From contig JANYDV010000031.1 in assembly GCA_025363505.1 (NCBI GenBank), positions 1-6,227 of the forward strand: a DNA stretch of 6,227 nt. Direction: 5' to 3'. Position 1 is the stretch's first letter; each line of letters starts with the position of its first letter. Below, piece by piece: positions 1 through 4,762 of the stretch. Made by a program: the position numbers and the translations under genes. Below the pieces are notes generated by a model. That model saw nothing but the letters and a program-made list of their open reading frames with translations. It did not search any database and was not told where the DNA came from. This stretch comes from Bacteroidota bacterium (lineage in GTDB: Bacteria; Bacteroidota; Ignavibacteria; Palsa-1295).

Positions 1-35
1 CCAACGAATAATGTATCGCCGGTAAAAATAGCTTG
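1..35 (-). repeat. Left arm of a perfect 35-bp inverted repeat
   Basis: Bases 1-35 are the exact reverse complement of 122-156, with no mismatch. The arm begins at the first base of the window, so it may extend further left. Both arms are coding sequence for the same MBL segment (QAIFTGDTLFVG), which argues against a dedicated regulatory or transposon repeat. Confidence 0.95.
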
Positions 36-121
36 CGGCACTTGGTTCTCGTCTATTAAAAGATAGCAAGAAGATTCAGGTGTATGCCCCGGAGTATGCA
101 ACACTTTGATCTGAATATCAC
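1..121 (-). pseudogene. Inverted fragment of the same MBL-domain gene (fold-back at the left end)
   Basis: Read on the minus strand from 119 down to 1, the frame encodes about 40 residues of an MBL fold. They include HTPGHTPES, whose metal-ligand His is at 86-84, and end in AIFTGDTLFVG. The last 12 codons are identical to the first 12 codons of the plus-strand gene at 122-157. Placing the reverse complement of 36-121 in front of 122 gives one uninterrupted MBL domain with HxPGHT followed by GDTLFVGDVGRPDL at normal spacing. This stretch is therefore the missing upstream part of the plus-strand gene in the wrong orientation, not a separate gene. A chimeric fold-back at a contig end is the simplest explanation; a real inverted duplication is possible but less likely. 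Confidence 0.85.
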
Positions 122-156
122 CAAGCTATTTTTACCGGCGATACATTATTCGTTGG
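122..156 (+). repeat. Right arm of the 35-bp inverted repeat
   Basis: This arm is the exact reverse complement of 1-35, separated from it by 86 bases of single-copy sequence. It is the correctly oriented copy, because the reading frame continues from it without a break to 1120. Confidence 0.95.
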
Positions 157-1120
157 TGATGTCGGCAGACCTGATCTGGCAGTCAAGAGCGACTTGAGTC
201 AAGACGATCTCGCCGGAATGCTCTATGATTCACTGCAAACAAAAATATTAACACTTCCTGACGCTGTTGTTGTTTATCCTGCACACGGTGCAGGTTCGGC
301 TTGTGGAAAGAATATCAGCAAAGAGACCAGCTCGACCATCGGTATGCAACGAGCAACTAATTATGCACTCAAAGCAAAAAGCAAAGAGCAGTTTATTCAA
401 GAAGTAACAGACGGACTGGCGCCTGCGCCGAAATATTTCTTTTATGATGCTGCAATGAATCGTGAAGGGTATCAATCTCTTGATGCTGTAATGAAAGAAC
501 ATTTTATCGGGCTATCACCGGTCGAGTTCGAGCGTCAGGCGGCAATGACCGATACACTGGTGCTGGATACCCGTGATGGTATGACCTATGGCAATGAGCA
601 TATTCCAGGGTCGATTAATATTGGCTTGAACGGACAGTATGCCCCATGGGTCGGGACGATGATCGACACCAAGACCAGATTATTAATCGTTGCATCAGAA
701 GGCAACGAAGAAGAAGCGGTTGTTCGTCTTGCTCGTATTGGTTATGAGAACGTAGCGGGGTATCTCTCGGGTGGAATGTCGGCATGGCAAGCAAGTGGGA
801 AAGCTGTTGCACGTATTATAAGTGTCACGCCGGCAGAATTTCTCAAAGCAGATCGAAGCTCGGTTACGGTACTCGATGTAAGAAACCCCGGAGAGTGGGG
901 AATAGGCAAACTTCGCGAGGCTATTACTATTCCACTTGGTGAGCTTACTGATAAGTTGTCGGGACTTCCGAAAGATAAGACGATCTATGTGCATTGCGCA
1001 GGCGGCTACCGCTCGATGATCGCGGCATCACTGTTGCAACGCAACCACATCGGGCATGTCATCAATATCTCGAACGGACTCTCAGCATTAATAGAGCTTG
1101 GGGCAGAGGTGGTGTATTGA
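122..1120 (+). CDS. CstB-like persulfide dioxygenase/sulfurtransferase (MBL fold + two rhodanese domains), 5'-partial
   Basis: The frame is open from 122 to the TGA at 1118-1120 (332 residues) and lacks its N-terminus here. It starts inside a metallo-beta-lactamase fold. The motif GDTLFVGDVGRPDL has its metal-ligand Asp at 140-142, and YPAHGAGSACGKN has its His at 284-286 and a nearby Cys at 302-304. A first rhodanese-like domain (about 510-810) has Ser/Glu where the catalytic Cys loop should be (about 692-706), so it is probably inactive. A second rhodanese domain (about 825-1115) has an intact CAGGYRS loop with its Cys at 995-997. This domain order matches the CstB family, where a non-haem iron MBL domain oxidises persulfides and the terminal rhodanese transfers sulfane sulfur in the cytoplasm. 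The internal TTG at 194 is not a credible start because conserved MBL sequence precedes it in frame. The missing upstream part is found inverted at 1-121. Function is inferred by family. Confidence 0.85.
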   Translation, partial: QAIFTGDTLFVGDVGRPDLAVKSDLSQDDLAGMLYDSLQTKILTLPDAVVVYPAHGAGSACGKNISKETSSTIGMQRATNYALKAKSKEQFIQEVTDGLAPAPKYFFYDAAMNREGYQSLDAVMKEHFIGLSPVEFERQAAMTDTLVLDTRDGMTYGNEHIPGSINIGLNGQYAPWVGTMIDTKTRLLIVASEGNEEEAVVRLARIGYENVAGYLSGGMSAWQASGKAVARIISVTPAEFLKADRSSVTVLDVRNPGEWGIGKLREAITIPLGELTDKLSGLPKDKTIYVHCAGGYRSMIAASLLQRNHIGHVINISNGLSALIELGAEVVY

Positions 1121-1309
1121 TTGGTGCTGAAAGTATTCATGGGGTGTGATGTCTATTCGTTTTCGGTTTTTTTTGATATGTTGTAGTTCATAACTCGTCA
1201 TTTCAGGAGTTCTATTCACCCCCATCTTTCCACAATTTTATGTTTTTATGGCGGTTTTGATATTTTTTTCGTATTTTTGTAATTCTAATAGCAATACGTA
1301 TTGCGTTTA

Positions 1310-1384
1310 GGGCGCTTAGCTCAGTTGGTTTAGAGCATCTCGTTTACACCGAGAGGGTCGGGGGTTCGAGTCCCTCAGCGCCCA
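1310..1384 (+). tRNA. tRNA-Val, anticodon TAC
   Basis: A 75-nt cloverleaf can be folded by eye. The acceptor stem GGGCGCT (1310-1316) pairs with AGCGCCC (1377-1383). The D stem is GCTC/GAGC with GG in the loop. The anticodon stem TCTCG/CGAGA encloses the loop TTTACAC, giving anticodon TAC, which reads GTA and related valine codons. The T arm is GGGGG-TTCGAGT-CCCTC with one G-T pair. The discriminator base is A at 1384. The following bases are CAA, so the 3' CCA is not encoded and must be added by nucleotidyltransferase. The gene stands alone between the MBL/rhodanese gene and the cytochrome operon. Confidence 0.96.
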
Positions 1385-1398
1385 CAAACAATGATGGT

Positions 1399-1415
1399 AG
1401 TTCGCTTCGCGAACT
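1399..1415 (+). terminator. Candidate hairpin 3' of the tRNA
   Basis: AGTTCGC (1399-1405) and GCGAACT (1409-1415) form a perfect 7-bp stem around a 3-nt loop, or a 6-bp stem with a 5-nt loop. It lies 14 bases after the tRNA end. No T-run follows, so it may be a 3' processing or stability element rather than a classical intrinsic terminator. Confidence 0.35.
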
Positions 1416-1498
1416 GTCTGTGTGTTGATCATCATCTATGTGTTGTGTTACAAGAGCATCTCACATAACAAGAACTTACGAAGAGACGACTTGAAGTA

Positions 1499-1948
1499 AT
1501 GGCTCAAGGACAATCATCAGGAAGTACGCCCCCTTGGCTTCGCAGCGGTGCTGAGCGAACTGCGGGTGCTCCGACACCTTCGGCTCTACCGCCTACCGCA
1601 CCTGTTGCGGCGACACCGGAAGCTGTGGCTTCTGCTACGATTGAAGCTCCTGCAGCGGCACCTGCCAAAAAGAAAAAAGCAAAGCTCTTGGCGGTTGTTC
1701 ATATGGAAGGCTGTACCGGCTGCGACGTCTGTGTCGAGTTTTGTCCGGTTGATTGCATCTACCACATTCCCGGACCTGAACATATCCTTGCGACCAACCC
1801 CCATGCCGCTGTTAACGGTGTGGTGATGATTGATGAAGATGTTTGCATCGGCTGTAAGCTGTGTGCCAAATATTGTCCGTGGGAAACGATCGAGATGATC
1901 GGCTCAGATGAACTTGAAGAAGCGCGTGCTATGGGCTTAGCTTACTGA
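1499..1948 (+). CDS. 2[4Fe-4S] ferredoxin with long Pro/Ala-rich N-terminal tail
   Basis: This 149-residue protein is a probable cytoplasmic electron carrier. The C-terminal half (about residues 63-135) has two complete four-cysteine cluster motifs of the form CxxCxxCxxxCP: Cys72, 75, 78, 82 and Cys116, 119, 122, 126. Cys86 is an extra cysteine. Residues 1-56 are low-complexity and rich in Pro, Ala, Ser and Thr, followed by a KKKK stretch at 57-60; this is not a signal peptide. Residues 11-15 read PPWLR, a motif that reappears at the C-terminus of cytochrome b in the same operon. The gene is the first of the operon, 16 bp before the Rieske gene. No good Shine-Dalgarno is present: AAGAGA at 1480-1485 lies too far upstream. 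Its position suggests it exchanges electrons with, or docks on, the cytoplasmic face of the cytochrome b complex, but this is inference; its true partner is not shown by the sequence. Confidence 0.9.
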   Translation: MAQGQSSGSTPPWLRSGAERTAGAPTPSALPPTAPVAATPEAVASATIEAPAAAPAKKKKAKLLAVVHMEGCTGCDVCVEFCPVDCIYHIPGPEHILATNPHAAVNGVVMIDEDVCIGCKLCAKYCPWETIEMIGSDELEEARAMGLAY

Positions 1949-1964
1949 TTCTTATATTATTGTT

Positions 1965-2699
1965 ATGGCTGAAGAAATAGACAAGAACGCACAACCGGAA
2001 GATCTTCCATTCTTGGGCATCCCAAGACCGGAAGAGGCAGGTACTCACCCAACGAGTACGAGCAATATGCCTCCGATGAAAAATGCACCGGAAGAACTGA
2101 AAGAAATGGCTGCCAAAGCGGCTGACCCTTCCTCGGCGACGGCTCGCAAAGCCACACCACCGGCGCAGGTCAGAATGGCAAAGCCGTTAGCAAAGCAAGA
2201 CGACGATCCGGGCACATGGGAGTTCGGTCGGCGCAATTTCTTGCGTGCGGCAGGCTGGATGTCATTCTTTGGCTTTATTAGCGTTGCATCAATTGGTGCA
2301 TTGCGAATGATGTTTCCGCGCACACTCTACGAACCGCCCAAAGTATTCAAAGCCGGTGTACCGAAAGAATATAATCCGAATACTGTTTCGGAAAAGTATA
2401 AAGATACCGAGCGCGTCTGGATCTGCCGCGATGAAGAAAAGATATTTGCTTTAGTCGCAATTTGTACCCATCTTGGTTGTACGCCGCGTTGGCTTGCATC
2501 CGAAGGCAAGTTCAAATGCCCCTGTCACGGATCCGGCTTTACGCCGGAGGGTATTAATTTTGAAGGTCCGGCACCGCGACCGCTCGAACGCGCCAAGATC
2601 ACCCTTACCGAAACGGGTGAATTGCTCGTTGATAAAGGCACCACGTTCCGTTATGAAAACGGAGATTGGGACAAACCGGATTCATTCTTAAAAGTGTAA
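1965..2699 (+). CDS. petC: Rieske [2Fe-2S] iron-sulfur subunit of the Rieske/cytochrome b complex
   Basis: This 244-residue protein is the high-potential electron acceptor at the quinol oxidation site. The soluble domain carries CTHLGC (167-172) and CPCHGS (185-190). The expected cluster ligands are Cys167, His169, Cys185 and His188, and the structural disulfide is Cys172-Cys187. GPAPRPL at 201-207 is the usual segment after the cluster-binding fold. A membrane anchor spans about 96-116, preceded by GRRNFLR (88-94), a good twin-arginine-type motif, consistent with Tat export of the folded domain. The roughly 88 residues before it are unusually long for the family and hydrophilic, with PEDLPFLGIPRPEE at 11-24 and a Lys/Ala/Pro-rich remainder; they should remain cytoplasmic. 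There is no Shine-Dalgarno. The start at 1965 is the first ATG after the ferredoxin stop. The cytochrome b gene follows after 27 bp. Confidence 0.95.
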   Translation: MAEEIDKNAQPEDLPFLGIPRPEEAGTHPTSTSNMPPMKNAPEELKEMAAKAADPSSATARKATPPAQVRMAKPLAKQDDDPGTWEFGRRNFLRAAGWMSFFGFISVASIGALRMMFPRTLYEPPKVFKAGVPKEYNPNTVSEKYKDTERVWICRDEEKIFALVAICTHLGCTPRWLASEGKFKCPCHGSGFTPEGINFEGPAPRPLERAKITLTETGELLVDKGTTFRYENGDWDKPDSFLKV

Positions 2700-2726
2700 T
2701 ACAAAGAGAAAGCACAGCTATATCCT

Positions 2727-3761
2727 ATGGCACTGAAACTTCCATTTGTACCGCCGAAGCCGCCGCCGCTTGACAAGCTCAAGAAAGACATCACGCAACA
2801 CGAAGCGTGGAAGTCGATCTTCCGGCACAGCTATCAAGACAATCAACGTAACCGCGCCCTGCAGATCGTTGATAACGTCTTTCTGCATTTGCATCCGGTG
2901 CGTGTGACTCGTCATGCAACAAACATTGCCTATACGTGGGGAATGGGTGGCATTACATTTTTGCTCTTTATCGTCTTGACGATAACGGGTATTATTCTGA
3001 TGTTTTATTACCGTCCGACCGAAGCATTTGCTTTCCAAGATATGAAAGCGTTGATGAACGACGTGGCGTTCGGACCGATCATCCGTAATATGCATCGGTG
3101 GGCAGCCCATGCGATGGTTATCACGGTGATGCTTCATATGTTCCGAGTCTTTCTTACAGGCTCGTATAAACCACCTCGTCAGTTCAATTGGGGTATCGGG
3201 GTTATATTGTTGTTGTTGACGTTCCTTCTTTCATTCACGGGATACTTATTACCATGGGATCAGCTCGCTATCTGGGCGGTAACCGTTGGTACGAATATGG
3301 CGCGATCAGTACCGTTGCAAGGATCAGAAGGTCCGTTCTCAAATTATCTTGGACTTCGTCCTGATAATGATATTCGTTTTATATTGCTCGGCGGAACGCA
3401 GGTCGGCGAACCGACACTACTTCGTTTCTATGTCGGACATTGTATTTTCTTGCCATTTATTGCCGCGACATTAATGGCTGTGCACTTCTGGCGTATTCGT
3501 AAAGATGGTGGTATTTCGGGTCCGGTATTGGATACCAAAGCCAGCGCCGGTGCGAAGTACATCGCTGAGAAAATGGCAGAGAAACGTGTTGCGCAAATAA
3601 AAGGAGTTTCGACAAACGGTAATGCGAAACCGGCAGCACCTGCCAAAGCTCCTGCTCCGGCAGCAGCACCAAAGCCTGCGACGGCTCCGGTTGCTGCAGC
3701 ACCGGCAACGGGGGCGGCACCAACAGCAGGCAAGCCTGCGCCACCGTGGCTCAAAAAATAA
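2727..3761 (+). CDS. petB: Cytochrome b (b6-type N-terminal half) with long Pro/Ala-rich C-terminal tail
   Basis: This 344-residue protein is the di-haem core of the complex. Four membrane helices lie at about 73-94, 124-144, 155-175 and 235-257. The haem ligands are His123 (in MHRW), His137 (LHMFR), His238 (VGHC) and His253 (VHFWRIRK). Spacing is 14 in the first pair and 15 in the second, the 15 being typical of b6-type rather than mitochondrial-type cytochrome b. GYLLPWDQ (172-179) is the conserved segment after helix C. The loop between helices C and D is longer than in plastid b6. The region aligning with b6 Cys35, the covalent site of haem c(n), reads YTWGMGGIT (69-77) without a cysteine; the only cysteine is Cys239. 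Residues 264-344 form a cytoplasmic tail, Pro/Ala-rich from about 300 and ending in PPWLKK. The gene lies 48 bp before the subunit-IV-like gene. Confidence 0.94.
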   Translation: MALKLPFVPPKPPPLDKLKKDITQHEAWKSIFRHSYQDNQRNRALQIVDNVFLHLHPVRVTRHATNIAYTWGMGGITFLLFIVLTITGIILMFYYRPTEAFAFQDMKALMNDVAFGPIIRNMHRWAAHAMVITVMLHMFRVFLTGSYKPPRQFNWGIGVILLLLTFLLSFTGYLLPWDQLAIWAVTVGTNMARSVPLQGSEGPFSNYLGLRPDNDIRFILLGGTQVGEPTLLRFYVGHCIFLPFIAATLMAVHFWRIRKDGGISGPVLDTKASAGAKYIAEKMAEKRVAQIKGVSTNGNAKPAAPAKAPAPAAAPKPATAPVAAAPATGAAPTAGKPAPPWLKK

Positions 3762-3809
3762 TTGTAGATTTCAATACGATTGTATCATTGTTCTTTTCGA
3801 TAAAAACGT

Positions 3810-4727
3810 ATGGGTGAAGGTTTACACAATTTTTGGAAGATCTTAAGCGTACCGGACAATGTGCCGATTGTGCTGATGATCTTTTTTGTGTCGTTTTACA
3901 CGTGGCTTGCTTTTAAGCAGGCTCGCCATAACGACCGATATGGCATACAAGAAGCGCTCGAATCGGATAAGGTGCAGGTATGGCCTTATTTGGTGAAGAT
4001 CGAGTTCTTGGTCACGATCTTGGTAATGATCATTCTTACGGTGTGGTCAATCACGATCAATGCACCGCTTGAAGAAGCGGCAAACCCGACGCTGACGCCG
4101 AATCCGTCAAAAGCACCGTGGTACTTCCTCGGCTTGCAGGAGATGTTGGTATATTTCGATCCCTGGATTGCCGGTGTAATGCTTCCGACATTTATTCTCA
4201 TTGGGCTTATTCTCGTACCATATATTGATATTAATACCAAAGGCAATGGTTACTATACATTAAAAGAGCGTCCGTTCGCGATCAGTGTGTTTGCGATTGG
4301 CTTTTTAGTGTTGTGGGTTGCATTGATTGTACTTGGTACGTTTATGCGCGGACCTGGTTGGTATTTCTTTTGGCCTTGGGAATTCTGGGATACGCACCGA
4401 GTGGTGGCACTGACCAATGTCGATCTCTTCGATTGGATATTCGGCATTACCACGAAGAACATCGATGGCTCATTCAATCTTATTCAAGTGGCGCTTGGCG
4501 GGTTGCTGATCGTTGGATATTTGGTAGCAATACCAATGTTTGTTTGGAAAAAGTACAAAACATCATCTCCGACGCTCAAAGAAATGGGTGTTTGGAAATA
4601 CGCAACCACCGCCGCATTATTTTTGATCATGGCAGGCTTGCCGATCAAGATGTTCTTGCGTTTAATGTTCAATATTAAGTATGTGTGGGTGTTCGGTGTC
4701 GGACACGACCTGTTCTTTAATATCTAA
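3810..4727 (+). CDS. Cytochrome b C-terminal half (subunit IV-like) with additional membrane helices
   Basis: This 305-residue protein supplies the rest of the quinol oxidation pocket. The subunit IV core runs from VWPYLVKI (57-64) through helices at about 61-82, 116-139 and 155-178. The Qo motif region reads PNPSKAPWYFLGLQE (97-111): the usual PEWY is APWY, so the Glu is replaced by Pro103. Compared with plastid subunit IV (about 160 residues) it is nearly twice as long. It has an extra N-terminal helix (about 18-35), a periplasmic Trp-rich segment after GPGWYFFWPW (181-190), and two more C-terminal helices (about 224-245 and 264-286) joined by a basic cytoplasmic loop. No haem-binding CxxCH is present. 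There is no Shine-Dalgarno: the ATG follows an A-rich stretch (GATAAAAACGT). It is preceded by cytochrome b and followed after 35 bp by the multihaem cytochrome c gene, so it belongs to the same transcript by spacing. Confidence 0.92.
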   Translation: MGEGLHNFWKILSVPDNVPIVLMIFFVSFYTWLAFKQARHNDRYGIQEALESDKVQVWPYLVKIEFLVTILVMIILTVWSITINAPLEEAANPTLTPNPSKAPWYFLGLQEMLVYFDPWIAGVMLPTFILIGLILVPYIDINTKGNGYYTLKERPFAISVFAIGFLVLWVALIVLGTFMRGPGWYFFWPWEFWDTHRVVALTNVDLFDWIFGITTKNIDGSFNLIQVALGGLLIVGYLVAIPMFVWKKYKTSSPTLKEMGVWKYATTAALFLIMAGLPIKMFLRLMFNIKYVWVFGVGHDLFFNI

Positions 4728-4762
4728 AGTGTTGGCGTAACCTATCGCGATCAGATAATTTT

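Noticed and set aside
1..156. The inverted repeat as ends of an insertion sequence or an attachment site
   Set aside because: Both arms are coding sequence for the same MBL segment, the spacer continues that gene on the minus strand, and there is no transposase or target duplication.
194..196. TTG at 194 as start codon of a 308-residue protein
   Set aside because: Conserved MBL sequence including GDTLFVGDVGRPDL lies in frame before it, so the gene begins further upstream.
1157..1174. T-rich run after the MBL/rhodanese gene as an intrinsic terminator
   Set aside because: An 8-T run is present, but I find no convincing GC stem immediately before it.
1139..1222. GGGGTG at 1141-1146 and CACCCC at 1217-1222 as an inverted repeat
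   Set aside because: The arms are only 6 bp with a loop of about 70 bases and no further pairing; this is expected by chance.
1256..1279. TTTG (1256-1259) and TATTTTTG (1272-1279) as a Bacteroidota-type promoter for the tRNA
   Set aside because: TATTTTTG fits TAnnTTTG, but the spacing to TTTG is only 12 bases, too short, and the region is a T-rich stretch where chance matches are likely.
1577..3735. The Pro/Ala-rich linkers of ferredoxin and cytochrome b as a recent DNA duplication
   Set aside because: Only about 12 bases match (GCACCTGCCAAA) and the shared PPWL codons differ; low-complexity Pro/Ala coding explains the rest.
3428..3754. Minus-strand open frames of about 100 codons opposite the cytochrome b tail
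   Set aside because: They are the mirror of the GC-rich Pro/Ala codons. Their Ala/Gly-rich products have no recognisable domain, and the plus-strand gene is certain.
3771..3791. Small dyad CAATAC...GTATCATTG between cytochrome b and the subunit-IV-like gene
   Set aside because: The pairing is short, AT-rich and needs a bulge, with no T-run; it is insufficient for a terminator or operator call.
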